DNA of 64,000 nt from Irpex lacteus. Taxonomy: Eukaryota > Basidiomycota > Agaricomycetes > Polyporales > Irpicaceae. The DNA lies in contig MQVO02000017.1 in assembly GCA_001986395.2 (NCBI GenBank), positions 248,001 to 312,000 of the forward strand, given 5' to 3'. Shown piece after piece: positions 22,238 through 34,533 of the stretch; position 1 is the stretch's first letter, and each line of letters begins with the position of its first letter. The position numbers and the translations under genes were made by a program. Below the pieces are notes generated by a model. It was not told where the DNA came from, ran no database searches, and saw only the letters and a program-made list of their open reading frames with translations.

Positions 22238-23758
22238 TTAGTACTGCAAGCGTAGGAGCGATACAATAGACGACGCACCGTTCTGCTCCAACGTGACCAG
22301 ATCTACACCCACGGCTTGACACTCCTCCTCCTTCTCGTACGCGAGCACAATCTTGATAGTGTCGGCTGCCAGGGAAAGCACTTCAACGAAAGGTCCCACG
22401 GACACTTGTAGGTCGGCGAAGGATTCGAACAGCAGGACAAGGGCTCGGATGGCGGGATGGGTCCTGGCGTGATCAACCAGAGCATTGAAGTTGGCGGGAA
22501 GGTCAGAAGAGAACAGGATGTATGCGTGGATGCCCACCACGCTCAGGGCGGAGTCCGGCCGGTCCGTGGCTGGTGCTTCTTCGAATACAAACTGAAAGGG
22601 TCTTAGCTGCATGGCTGTCGTCTGCTCCGAGACGTTGAATCCTGCAAGAGCGCTCGACGTCAGTACGCTCGATGGGAAGCGAACAGCGTCACTGATCATT
22701 CGATGCTCACCGATATCCACGTAGGTATCTATCTTGTCGCCCCACAGCAGCGTCATAAACTTGATCATCCACACACGTTCCTCCTCGCTGAGTCGGTGCA
22801 ATGGGCAATTCGGGTTCGCCATGAGAGCCGTCAAAGCGAGGTGGACAGAGTCTGTGCTAGTCTCGTAACCAGCCGTCCGGGCGCTCACTGGGTCTGAGGC
22901 GGAAGAACGAGACAAAGAACCCAGACCCTAGCGCCCGAACGTGTTATGTTCTTAAACCTAATCAGGGGAGCATTATTAAAGTGGCTGATGTATCTGATAA
23001 CGTGATAGAAAGAGGGAAAATGGACATTTCCGATCTCAATGTTGCTTCGCAGGAATGAGCTCGGTACGCCGGTGACAATAGTACATGGTGGTATACCCCA
23101 GTGTGGTGTGTCAAGCTTTGCACGGTTAAAGCCGTCTGGGACAGGGCCCTCAATGTAGAGCCGTTTAAGCTTGTCTTGGATTGCTGGAAGATAGAGAAGA
23201 TGAATAAAAGACCTTCGGCTCTCGTAGTCTTGGTAAACCCGTATTCCACTAATGAGCTGGTGCACTGGTGTAAGCCTCGCACACCCTCGAGCGAAGTATC
23301 GCCTGAATGTCTCCGCGTCCTCGTAAGACTGGATCTGCAGCGTTGTTTTCAGGAACATATAGTGCCGACACCTGTTAGCCCAGAAGAGACAGACGAGTGA
23401 GCACCGTTTAAGATCGGTTAAAATGTCCTTCGGGCTTGGTTCTCCTCGATTCCGTGTAAGATCTCTGCCAATGCTCCGTAAAATGTTCTCGCGTTGCGAG
23501 ACGCGATCTACGTTGACATAGAATAATATATCGTCAAAGAGTTCGGGTGGAATGTGAGCAGCGAGCAATCTCACTGCCTACATGTTCCAGCAATGACCCT
23601 CGTCAGTAATAACAGCAGATGCTGCTACTTTGCGTACTCACCTCGCTTTCCGTCGCCCCAGATTCCACGCCCTTTGCTTTCCGAGGTAAATATGGGCGAG
23701 TACGAGGACGCTTCCTCGTGTGAGATAGAGACATTGACTGAGAATCTGGTAGAGACAT
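22238..23758 (-). pseudogene. F-box-like copy d (type B), interrupted in the middle
   Basis: Exon 1, 23758-23642, encodes 39 aa with a basic NLS-like KRPRTRPYLPRKAKG segment and ends ATESE. A 64 nt intron precedes exon 2 at 23577, which opens 'RLLAAHIPPELFDDILFYVN' and carries 'LKRCSLVCLFWANRCR'. After FKNITR the family sequence is lost: about 25 residues are replaced by a segment forming an imperfect inverted repeat (22878-22937), and the frame stops at 22885. The homology resumes with 'STDSVHLALTALMANPNCPL' in a different frame and stays open to 22238. Unlike copies a, b and e, the C-terminal junction (GEHRMISDAV) has no 2 nt shortfall. If translated, the product is 269 aa with only the F-box-like half. 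Confidence 0.7.
22878..22937. repeat. Imperfect inverted repeat at the break in copy d
   Basis: Left arm 'cgggcgctcactgggtc' (22878-22894) pairs with right arm 'ccagaccctagcgcccg' (22921-22937) with a small offset, around a 26 nt loop. It occupies the place of roughly 25 codons that are present in copies a, e and f. It could be a small insertion, a deletion scar or a transposon footprint. Confidence 0.55.
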
Positions 23759-23848
23759 GGTCGGGAGAGGGAGGCCTGCGAGACAAAGTTGCAGATGGAT
23801 GAGAGGGGAGAGAGCAAGAGACACGCCACGAACATCGACGTACCCGTC

Positions 23849-23858
23849 GTATATGTAT
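23849..23858 (-). promoter_or_regulatory. TATA-like element of copy d
   Basis: Reads atacatatac on the minus strand, about 90 nt upstream of the ATG at 23758. It is followed by 'gtcgatgttcgtggcg', similar to the same position in copy c. Confidence 0.4.
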
Positions 23859-26800
23859 TCCAATGCTCCGTTATGAGCGTGAACGAAGGAATACTTCTAC
23901 AAGGACGCACAGCGTTGAAGAAGCCTGATGCCAGCACAGCTGTCATCCTAGTGATTGAGGCTATACAATGCCAGTCGTGCCTCGCGCATCGTCAAAGTAT
24001 TCCACTCACCATTAAAGCCAAGGGTCCTAAGCATCTGGACACACTTACTGCATGCTAGACACCATATTCTCGCCCTCATAAACGTAGAGGATTACCGAAG
24101 ACGTGGATGTCGTCTGTAAGTGAGCCGCCAGAGACGGGTATCGAAGATCATTGCTTGTATTTCCATCTGGAAGTGCACATCAAAATATGTCAGATAGCCG
24201 TTGTACTTGGGGGCTCTGAAATGAATACAACGTACCGCTTTACTGAATAGAGGCATAGCAAAGTTAGAAACTGAGATAAAGACCGCAGTCGTGTACTGCC
24301 ATGCACTTCTTGGACGTCGTAGTTCCGGATACTGTGGGTGCGTGTGCGTACGGCTCTCAAACCGTCAGATGGGCCAGGATGCGCGAAGGAGGTACGTGGC
24401 TACGCATAAGAAGCGTTCAGGTAATCGCGCACTTCTCCAGAGCGACTCATAAGGGGCTTACGGATCTGTGAAGCGTTGTACCGTTTAAGTCTTGCCACGG
24501 GCTGACGGTTCTCCGTATGCGAACTCTTGAATGGAACGAATGCGACGAATGAGCTTGATATCATCTTATACATACAGTGTGGTGGCGCAGTGTAGTAGCA
24601 CAAAATTTTATGTCTTCACAAACCCCTGATCGAAGCCTGATCCGTGATTGAACGTTGGATGTGTAAGTTTCTAGGATACGTCGCAAGGATGTATTATCTG
24701 GGATGCTTATGTTTGAGGTCGTGATTATCCCCCACATTCAGCAATGGCAAATATGTATTCGCTGCCACACAGTACGCGATTAGGTGGTGTAAAGAGATGG
24801 ACGTTGGTGAACGCACCTTTTGTCTTAGACAACATCTCGAGCCTGAAGCGACGACCGTTAGCACGGCCGTCTCCTGCCAACAGCTTCCAACAAGCTGTCC
24901 AGTCATTCAGAGGCACCATGAAAGCGGCCTGTCTTAATACATGCCCTTTCCGAGCACTCACGCCAACCAAAGGTTGGGATGAATGATCGGGAAGGACCTG
25001 GTAGAGGAGACGCAGAGCGATGCTTCGAGAGTGTCCAACGCAATGAATCCAGTGTTTTCATTGCGTACGTTGCTATTTTGACATTATTGGGGAGAGTATA
25101 GCAGCCGCGCCTAGACTCACAAATGATGTCTGCGTTCACCGACGTCTTGTGTGTTCAGCACGCGTGAAACGAGACACTTCAATAGATAAAGCACCGCGGA
25201 CCTGGAGAAGCCTATACAGAGGCACCTGTGTATGCCATCTTATCCCACGGTTTGCTTCCTCGTCCAGTAGGAACCGGTTCTCGTGGTAGATCTTCACAGC
25301 TGGCGGGCATAGTCCGTTGTATCCTGTTTGCTGCCTCAGCGATCATTGGCGTACGTAAGTTTGGGTATCTGAGCATTATTGATCACGTTTATGGGCCAGA
25401 ATATCGAGAAGAGAATTTATTTGAACTCGGAGAGTGGGCGATCGGCCAGAGCAGATGAAGGTCGGTGTAAAGAGTTGATAACAGTTAAGCGCTTCGTTGA
25501 TAAGCCGCTTAGACAAGATTGGTAAGACCGGTGCTTACCGGGATAATATCCGTTTGTTATTTACTTTCAGACTCCGCAATGCAAGCGTCAGTTGATTGCT
25601 TACTAGTTGCTCAACGACCACAACCATCTTCGAATCCCTTGCAGCTAGATTAACCGTCTTCAAGCAACAATCCTCTCTGCTACGATGATCTGACCGCACA
25701 CGCTTCTACAGAGGAGGGACAAGACACACTTACTGATCATATTCCGTCCTTCCTGATCGCTCCTGTCGACGATCGTCCACGGGTTCGGTGAGGAGGGATG
25801 GAACGAAGGTTCGACTGAGACGATACGGTGAACGGAAGGAAGGGGATTCCAGGCTAAGATGCGAAGGGGCCAGATAGGCCTCGCATACGGTGAGCTGGTA
25901 GGTGGGAAGTTGCGTTGATCGCGTTTTCTCTGTCTGCGAATAAACGAGTCACATTAGCCCCTGTAGCTTGCAAGCGTATCTTTTTTTTTGGGCTCAAAGA
26001 CATCGTCCTTGAACGTCTGTCGTCTGCTAGACACCATTCAAGGGGAATCGAGCCGCATTTTTTATTAGCTCGACATCGTCGTCGACCGTCGTCTTTCCGG
26101 GCTTTATTGGTCCGAGGTGTCATGGGAAGCCGTCGTTGAAGGAGAGTACGATGCTGATACAGATGGGTATTGACGATGGTAGGATTGGGTATGGTGTCAG
26201 GAGAGGAGATGAAGTGGTACAGAGCAGCTGAGTACGAGAAATATGTAGAAGGTACGTTTGTTCTCCTTGAAGACATGTCTCTCGAGCTCTGTGGCTTTCG
26301 TAGCGACGGAGGGCTACCTTTACCCTATCATCGACCCAGCCCTTTTGAATGGTATCCTTGCGCTCTCCCTGCCATAGCTACGCTCCCATCAACATATCGT
26401 CTTGCACCTCTCGTATTCCCCTCCAAACAGTCTCTCATCATCGTATTATCCGGGATCCCTTTCTCCTTCGTCTATCGCCTCGGTTACCCAAATCATTTGT
26501 CGCCGCTCATAGACTCTCACTTTCAAAGCCTTACGATCTACGACGTCGATGTGGTCCTCCGTGGCAATGAAGATGCCGGTCTCTCGGTTCCTCATTCAAT
26601 TATCTTCGCCTCCAGATCTGTCAACGTGATCGTTCACCGATCACCCTCGATCGCGCCACCTGCGCACCCATACACATCTACACCCAGCCAAGATCCATCG
26701 GAAAGCGCTACATGCATTCCGCCTCAAGTCTAGCAATACCGGTCGTTTCCTTCAATATATCACGTTGAAAGTTGACTCTATGCTGGTCGCAGGGTTGGGA

Positions 26801-28083
26801 GCACTCTCGTGCTTCGGGAGGTGTGGCACGTCCCCTCATAATTCGTGAGCATCCATGCTGACCGAGAAAGTGCAGCCAATCACTCAACGTTCAACCTCCA
26901 CTCGCCAACCTCAGAACGGTCAGTGATCAAGCGTTCAGCTGCAGGGAATAGTGGAGTAGCTCGTATTGACGGTGCACGGATAGATGTAGCGAAAGTAGGG
27001 CAAGGCTGTCACTGTGATGGCAATACACAGTGGGTCGTTTTTTTTTCATAACCTCTCGCCCATATGCTTGTAACCGCCGTCATGTAATATTGGAATCGAT
27101 GCTGTCCCTACAGGGCTCTCTGAGTCTACGTCGCCGTGAGCTGGGAAGGGTGAACAAGATCTAATCCCAGAAATGGTACAGTGCGTATATCAATCGTTCG
27201 ACTCGTCACTACAACCATTCGCCCTCTGACAGATCTATATGTACGTTGCTGGCGAAAAAAAAACACGCAGAGGCTGTCATAGGTATGGCAGTGCTGGAGA
27301 TATGTTTATCGAAACGTGGATATGCCAGCCCGCGCGCAAATTTGTGAGTCGTAACTCGCTTGATATGCGCGTGTAACCCTTTCTGACCATCAGCACATCA
27401 AACGCATGCAGCAGAGGCCTGCATAGTATTCTTCGGTGGTACTCGAGATATGCCATTGGTAAGTCTTGTCACGCTGAAGACTCGGTCCAAGACTGCAGTG
27501 CGAAGCCACAAGCACAGTACTATAAGCCTAGTTGTCGTGGCCTCGGGCTCACTGGAGAATTGGAGTCTGTAGATGTTCGATTATATTACGCGTCGATGGC
27601 AGAGGTTAGAGTGAAGAAATAGCGATTGAAAGTAAGTATATTCGTATGAGCGCGGTATCTGATATGTGTTGTTTAGTCGGCTATGCGATGATTGTTGATA
27701 TCTTGTGCCAAGTCAGAGGGTGCAGTACAGTACATATGAGAAAGCGTGAGATAGACTCGACGTGTCACGTCAAGTTCGTGATGACAGCGAGAATATAGCC
27801 ATTTCGAAAGATAGTACTCATCTACTACGGGACAATCGATAATACATATATACTTGGCCACGGCCAGGCTCGATTTGGAGACAGAGACTCCCATTGTTTG
27901 CTGTGTATTGGCCACCGTGACCGTCGTATGCAAGCTGGTTGAGATGCACACACAGGGTGTCAGTGTGCACTCCTTCGGATCTTCTTCTTGAGCTGTGAAC
28001 AAAGTATGTGCAAGCTCTTCAAGTGTCCCTCGTACCGCCCCGACTCCGGTAGGTCTGTCCAGATGAGACCTGATAAACTGAAA
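23859..28083. repeat. Array spacer R3 (between copies d and e)
   Basis: No protein gene is supported. Landmarks: 'aaggttgggatgaatgatcg' near 24970, a 'gtaaagagttgataac.gttaagcg' block near 25470, a GATC-word run at 26630-26660, the 'ccctctgacagat' block near 27225, and 'catgcagcagaggc' near 27405. The 26170-26733 frame is open for 187 codons but its similarity to other spacers is patchy and in varying frames, so it is not called. The 27670-28080 end resembles 3430-3790. Confidence 0.55.
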
Positions 28084-28525
28084 TTAGTGCTGCAAGCGTG
28101 CGAGCGATGTAACAGGCGACGCACCGTTAGGCTCCAGTGTGGCCAGATCTACTCCGACTGATTTACGCTCCTTCTCTTCATACGCGAGCACAAGCTCGAT
28201 AGTTTCGGTTGCCAGGGAAAGCACTTGAACGAAAGGTTTCACCGACTCTTGCAGGCGGTCGAGGGATTCAAACAGCAGGACAAGAGCGCGGATGGTGGGA
28301 TAGGTCCTGGCGTGATTGACCAGAGCATCGAAGTTGGCGGGAAGGCCATAGATGCATGCGTGCATGCCCACCACGCTCAGGGCGGAGGCCGACCGGTCCG
28401 TTAAGGTGGGTACTTCTTCAAACACAAAATGAAAGGGATACAGGAGCATGGTTGTCGTTTGCTCAGAGACGTCGAATCCTGCCAGAGCGCTCAATGTCAG
28501 TACGCTCGATGGGAAGCGAATAGCA
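28084..28525 (-). pseudogene. Out-of-frame C-terminal segment of F-box-like copy e
   Basis: The frame 'ISDAIRFPSSVLTLSAL' to the stop at 28084 corresponds to the last 150 residues of intact copy f but lies in another frame after the 2 nt indel at the 'ggtgagcatcccaatcagtg' junction. It remains fully open. Confidence 0.55.
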
Positions 28526-29814
28526 TCACTGATTGGGATGCTCACCGATGTACACGTCAGCATCTGGCTTGTCGCCCCACAGCAGTGTCATGTACTTGAT
28601 GATCCACGCACGTTCCTCATCACTGAGCCGGTGCAGCGGGCAGTTCGGGTTCAACATCACAGCTGTCAAAGCGAGGTGAACAGAGTCGGTGCAGCCGCCC
28701 CAGGCATCGATAGTCAGAGAGCGTGGTCTACGTTTACAGAAGATCGTACTGGGGGCGTGTGGTAGTGATGGAGCCATCTGTCCATCCCATGTTACTTGCA
28801 AAAACTCGATCTCTGTCGCACGAGAAAAGTGTTTGATGTATTTAGCAACGTGACAGAAGGAAGGCAGATGGACATCCTTGAGATGGATCTTAGTATTTTG
28901 CAGGAATGAGCTCGGTACGACAATAGTACATGGTGGTATACCCCAGTGTGGTGTGTCGAGCTTCGCAGGGTTAAAGTCCACTCGGACGGGGCCACTAATG
29001 TTGAGCCTTTTGAGCTTGTCTTGGATGGCGGGAAGATAAAGAATATCAAGAAATGAGCTTTGTTCGTCGTAGTTTTGAGTAATTTCTATGCGTCTAATGA
29101 GCTGGTGCACCGGCGTAAGTCTCGGACACCCTGCCACGATGTATCCTCTGAATATCTTGGCGTCCTCGTAGTTCCTGATCTCCAGAGTTGTTGCTGAGAA
29201 CATATGCTGCCGACACCTGTTGGCCCAGAAGAGGCAGACAAGTGAGCACTGCTTGAGGTCCGTCAATATATCTTTCGCGCTTGGTTCTCCTCGATTCCGA
29301 GTGAGGTCTCTGCCATATTTCCTGAGACCCCCATGCCGTTGTGAGACACGATCTACGTTAACGTAGAAGAGAATGTCGTCAAAGAGCTCCTGGGGAATGC
29401 GAGCAGCAAGCAATCTCCATGCCTATTTATATGGAGAACAATAGTTTCAATCCCGCGCATAGATGCTCTATGTGTTGTGCGTACCTTGCCCTCCGTCTGT
29501 TCGAATGGTTCCTCAGTGGGCGCATAGGAGTCAAAGTCCTTCCAATCGTGCTCCGAATCCGTTGGCGTATTTGGGAAGCTCGTCGGCTCGCATTGCAAGC
29601 CGGTAAGACCATACGTCGGTTCCATCGACTGGTATACCGAATTCACGGAATCGAACGTCTCCGTCTGTGCACATATGGAGGCGGTCGACACGTATGTGTC
29701 ATAGTCGGTGAGACCGCACTCCCGGTTCGTCGGCTCGCGTTGCAAACCTGTAAGATCGTATGTCCAGTCGAACGGCTCGTACACCGAATCCACCGAATCG
29801 AAAGAGACGTCCAT
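28526..29814 (-). CDS. F-box-like protein, array copy e (type A first exon), C-terminally shortened
   Basis: Exons 29814-29485 (110 aa) and 29422-28526 (298 aa), joined over a 62 nt intron, give 408 aa. Exon 1 is nearly the same as in copy a, with two diverged 45-residue repeats (FDSVDSVYEP..., FDSVNSVYQS...) and an acidic character. Exon 2 carries 'IPQELFDDILFYVN' and 'LKQCSLVCLFWANRCR' and then the LRR-like region up to 'MTLLWGDKPDADVYIGEH'. It ends PNQ-stop because 2 nt are missing relative to copies d and f. An SCF-type substrate adaptor role is a family-level inference. The unusual proline-to-glutamine change in IPQEL differs from the IPPEL of all other copies. Confidence 0.62.
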
Positions 29815-29974
29815 CCTGCGAACGATACCGGTGAATCTTTGTATGCGACGGCCTGGTGGATCGACTGGGAGATAGAGACACGTAAGGGGAGAAGGGAAAG
29901 AGCAGTGGGCGGAGGTGAAGGGACGAGAAATGAGGGATGAGGGGTGGAGCTGCTGCGGATGCCACCAGGACTGT

Positions 29975-29988
29975 ATTATATGGTATAT
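29975..29988 (-). promoter_or_regulatory. TATA-like element of copy e
   Basis: Reads atataccatataat on the minus strand, about 160 nt upstream of the ATG at 29814, at the same relative position as the TATA-like site of copy a. Confidence 0.4.
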
Positions 29989-32900
29989 CTTGTCTCCGAC
30001 GAGCGAGGGGATGAACGGGGTAAATGCATCGCTTTCACGAGCGAGAGGAAAGCACGAAGCTTCTACACGTGCATCACACGTGCATCGCCTGGCTTTGAGG
30101 CGAAACGGAGTGAGCCATTTATCCAGCACTCAAAATGATCCCATGTACTCACGCGTGAATCGGAACTGCTTGGACGCAACATCCAGTACCGTCCTCGTCT
30201 CCAATGCAGACCGCAACGACACTCGACGGGGCGCGTGGAGTAGAGTCGAGACGCAACAGCCCAACTACATCCAGCGCCGCTTCGATTGCCATCTGTAAGT
30301 GCCTATCAAAAGCATGTCAACTAGCTCTTATAGTCGGGACACGCAAATGAAAAGAACGTACCGCATTCCATCCACTGCCCCTAGGCGTTATCAACACCGT
30401 GATATGGAAGTCAGGAGGGCCATCCACCTGGCGGAGTTGCGTACCGCAATCGCAATGTGATGTATGAACCTTGTAACCTGTACGCTGCGCGCGTGTATGT
30501 ATATGCCTGTTCTGGGAGTCGTCAATTTGTTTGAACTGCGTGATGAGGGTGGCTGTCGATAGGGCTGGTATGTTTCTCTATATCTGCTGAGCGGTTCAGA
30601 AAGGGGCTTACCGATTCACAGAGGACGTGATACGAGCTAATGCTTGTGTGTCTCTTACGTGCATTCGACGATTTAAGGAGAGCTACGGGCATATCTGCTT
30701 GCATCGGTACCATAGATTTAGCTTGTCGATGCAACCTGAGCAGCGACGCGGACGTAGATTGATACGATTGGTGAGCATCGAGGCGGATCTAATACTGCGA
30801 GACGATTAGTGGGCAAAAGGAAACCGTTGTAAATGTTCAACACTCACAAGCGATGCTTTTGACGTACGACTCCAAAATACATAGCCAACCCCAGAGGTCC
30901 TCGCACCCCGTGATAGGACGTACAGATACGCGCAGCTCCCTCCATCCAGAACGTCTGCACACCCTACACCTGACCGGGAACCCTTGCAGTTATGCGTAAC
31001 CTTACGCACGTTCTCTCCGAGCACTCACACCGACAAAACAGTCGGCGTGAACGATCGGAAAGGACGTGATATAGGCAATGCAGAGTGATGCTTCGAAGAA
31101 TTAACGTATCGAGTGCTTCGCTGGTGTTGGACAATGGGAGAGGGCTGCAACCGAATCGGAAGGTGGTGCCTTACAGCCACCAACGCGTGATGAAGCCGGC
31201 AATGGGAAAACGATTCGACGCGTAACGTACCGCACTACTGCTCAGAGATCCCGTTCCCGAACATCCAACCCACAGATTCCATCCTCAAGGCTTCAAAGCT
31301 TCATCCTCCAGTGATCACTCTCCGAGTCGTGCCTTTCTGAGTCCGACGTGCAGTGTATTTTCATACCTTGCGGACTACCTTCTGCTTGCTGCTTGCTTGG
31401 CAGCACTGCGTAGGTCGATTTGTGTGCCGCAGTGTTAGTGGTCATGTTCGTGGATCTCGGAAATAGAATGAGCGTGGAGTGAACTAGTGAACGGTTGACC
31501 GACGAAAGTCGGAATAAAGAGTGGATAACAAATAAGCGCGTGATAAGGCAAGTTAAGCACGATAAGGTGATAAGGTAAAAGCTTAGTGTGGGAGAGTTCG
31601 TTTTGTTCTACAAGTTCATACTCCGCAAGTGCAACGCCAGCGGCTTACTTACCCATTTTCGCCTTCCACCACGACGACCACAAACAATCGACATCTTGCT
31701 GCTTCCCTCATCGTCATCCGTATCGACCGTCGTCGACAAGGGTGGCGACGAGGAATGCAGTCCTAAGTGCCCACCATCCGCGGAATATCGTGTACGCTCA
31801 GGCAAGTGGGAATTGGCGATGGCTGGATCGCGCGGACGAACTGGGAGGTGGTTAGGCAATGGGACTCGGAGGTGCGTTGCTGTCCCGTTTCTCCTGAACA
31901 CGTCGTTGAGGGATTTCTGTACAGTCATGTCTGCTTCCAAAAGCACCCCTCCCCTGTCTCACACACGCACGATCCTCGAGAGCTGCATGAACCCTTTCTC
32001 CCATGCTCGAACTTTCACTTCGTTTTCGGTGGCCACAGTTCAGGCCGCTCCTCTCCGCCATTGGCACAGCTTCCGAGCTCACTCGTGCACGTGCATCCAG
32101 AACGCCGAATGCAAGCTATCAACTTTATCCTAGAAGCTGAGAAACTCTGGAATGCCGACGCAGACGTTAATGGAGGCAGTGTTTAGTGGGTTTGGTGTCG
32201 GGTGGAGGACGTGATGTTGGCTGCCGGATGGGTAGATGTCGTGCTACCTTGGGCTGAGGTACGTTGCACGTCCATGTGTTTCACGAAGTTACAAACGTGG
32301 AGAGGCCGCATAGCTACTTCCTTCTCCGCCTACGGTCTCTAGTTTCATGTTCGAGTACCCTCCCCAGTTCGTCGATTCATCAACGCCATCTCTTGGGCGA
32401 TCATTTATTCCTGGTCGCATGAACGCTTTGCATACCTTCACGGTCCACTTGATGATCGATATGTTGGAGGCCGGTCGTACTGAGACGACGAGGGGTGGAA
32501 AAATGTGCGGTAAATCCACTCGGTTTGTGCCATATATCGTGTTGTTCTTGGATGACTGATAGCTCACTCCCATTCTGCCAATTCGAATGTACGGATCCGA
32601 CGACCATCGCCCTCCATCCAGGGGTGCCTTCGAAGATCGTCCACAGGTGCTACCCACCAACTCTTGTTCGATACGAGAACCAACGGTCCCCGTCGCTCTC
32701 GCAGGCTTCTCTAGCCTAGCGTCATCACCAACTCTTGCCTCTCGGATCCATCTGCAAGTGGACGCATGAAACGAGGACCAACGAGGAAAGCCCACTGTAG
32801 CGAAGGTTGCTTAACGAGAAGACATTGGACGAAGTTGTGGTTTCTGTGGAGTGACGGACGGTGAGGTCGTTGCATCTCGAGATACGTACCGACGTCCCAT

Positions 32901-34533
32901 CGCTTCACTAGTAACGTGAAATCAGCCTTAGTGTTACCAATGTTCCCTCTATCTACCCCAATCACGCGGCCTCCCCCTCTTCATGGATCATCTACTCGTA
33001 CTCCTTGGTGTCGACGGTTCGCCGCTACCTCCCTCAGGCTCTACCTGCGCTGTGCGCGCCTACCCAGTTCTCACTACGACGCTTGTAACTTGCTCAAGAT
33101 ACACGAAGCCGTTGCACATGGGTCTTATGGGCGCCTTCACACATCGTGCTTAAGTCTCGCCGTGCCACGCGTCCCCCAAACTTTCTGGGTCACTTCCTCA
33201 GCTCCGTTGCTGCCATCGCCCGCCGATCGTCTCTCGATCACCTCTCGATCGAGACGTGTACATCTACGCCCTCACTCATATCCACTGCCATGCAAGATTT
33301 ATCGGGAGTACCAACGCTGCCACATTTATCAAAATCCCTCAACGCGCTCGAGCTCTACTGTGAGAAGCTCCAGTATCGACAGTGGCAGCTTGAGGCAACC
33401 ACGAGGCACGTACTTCAGCTCAGAGTATGTCTTCCATGGGACCGAGATCACTCAGCCACGCACACCTCTCTCGACTCCCCAGGATTGCGGATCATAATCT
33501 TGCGGAAGATGTTACAGCATCTCGTAGTGATAGAAATATTGTGCGTCTCATGGATCGACGCACGACAACTGGGATCGAAGAGACGAAGTGGGTCGTCAAT
33601 GCACTGCGCGTCGTCGTTCGCAAGACGATCAGGTAAGTACCGCCTTACCATCGCTTCCTCCTCGAACTCAGTACCATGATATCGGCCTTAGATCAGGGGA
33701 CCATGGCGTGCGGAATGAAATGAGCAACGGACCAGAGAGGGTTTAGCTTCAACCTCAGTTTAACGGCGCGAGATCAGCGGCTGGGTTTGTATATTCAAGT
33801 TCAATGCGCGGGTAGGTTGCGAGCAGTCGGTAAGGCCGTCGAGACCACCGTTAACCGTAGGTCGTGCCGCAATACATGTCTGCTCTCTGAAGAACGATGC
33901 TGCTGAGGCGATATCCTCAAGTAACTTTCACTAAAACCGAGGGGTTCTCGAGTGCGACGTCCGGCTACAATGTACGCAGCTACCAGTGATTACATCATAC
34001 ATATATCATCATCGTGGGCCTATTGGCTGTCAAACATGCGTGGACGTCGACGGTATATAGAATATGCACGTTTAGAATGTGTAGGGGTCGAAAACGAGTG
34101 ATGTATAGAGAATTGATAACAAATATTTCAGTGTACGTATCTGGGCAAGCTACTCCCTGTCGCAACGGCAGCAATGCCTGGGACATGCGAGTGTTTTGTG
34201 GTATTGCTCGTACTACTTATTGTGACTCGGCGGCGGCGGCAATGGCGACTCGGATGGCGAGGCTTGAGATGCACATGTGACAGTGGATAGATAGTAGTGC
34301 GCCCAACGATAAGTAGATGGGCTGGGTGCAGGGTCGTATTGTGTGGATGAGATGTGTCCATGAGATACGACCGCATACATTGGGTGGGTGCACCAACTCA
34401 ACATCTCTTCTTCAGTTCCCGTCGAAGGATTTCGCGGCTTGCACCGCTGTACCTTACAACGTCCGCCCAAATGACACCTTCAGGTTATCGATGCAGAGCG
34501 AAGTCAGCACGGGATTGAGAACGACGCCAAAGA
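29989..34533. repeat. Array spacer R4 (between copies e and f)
   Basis: No protein gene is supported. The first kilobase is close to 5.8-7.0 kb. Landmarks: 'cgtgaacgatcggaaaggac' near 31045, 'gagtggataacaaataagcg' near 31520, 'catcgtcatccgtatcgacc' near 31710, a GATC-word run at 33210-33255. A 181-codon frame at 31588-32133 contains a piece (SSSSVSTVVDKGGDEE) that is readable in spacers R1, R2 and R5 too, but the surrounding frame is not kept. It may be a relic exon of a lost unit gene. Confidence 0.55.

Noticed and set aside
26170..26733. A 187-codon plus-strand frame in spacer R3
   Set aside because: Homologous spacer parts exist but are read in different frames with stops, so length alone does not make it a gene.
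31588..32186. Overlapping plus- and minus-strand frames in spacer R4
   Set aside because: A short peptide (SSVSTVVD) is readable in several spacers, but on both strands and without stable surroundings; noted as a possible relic only.
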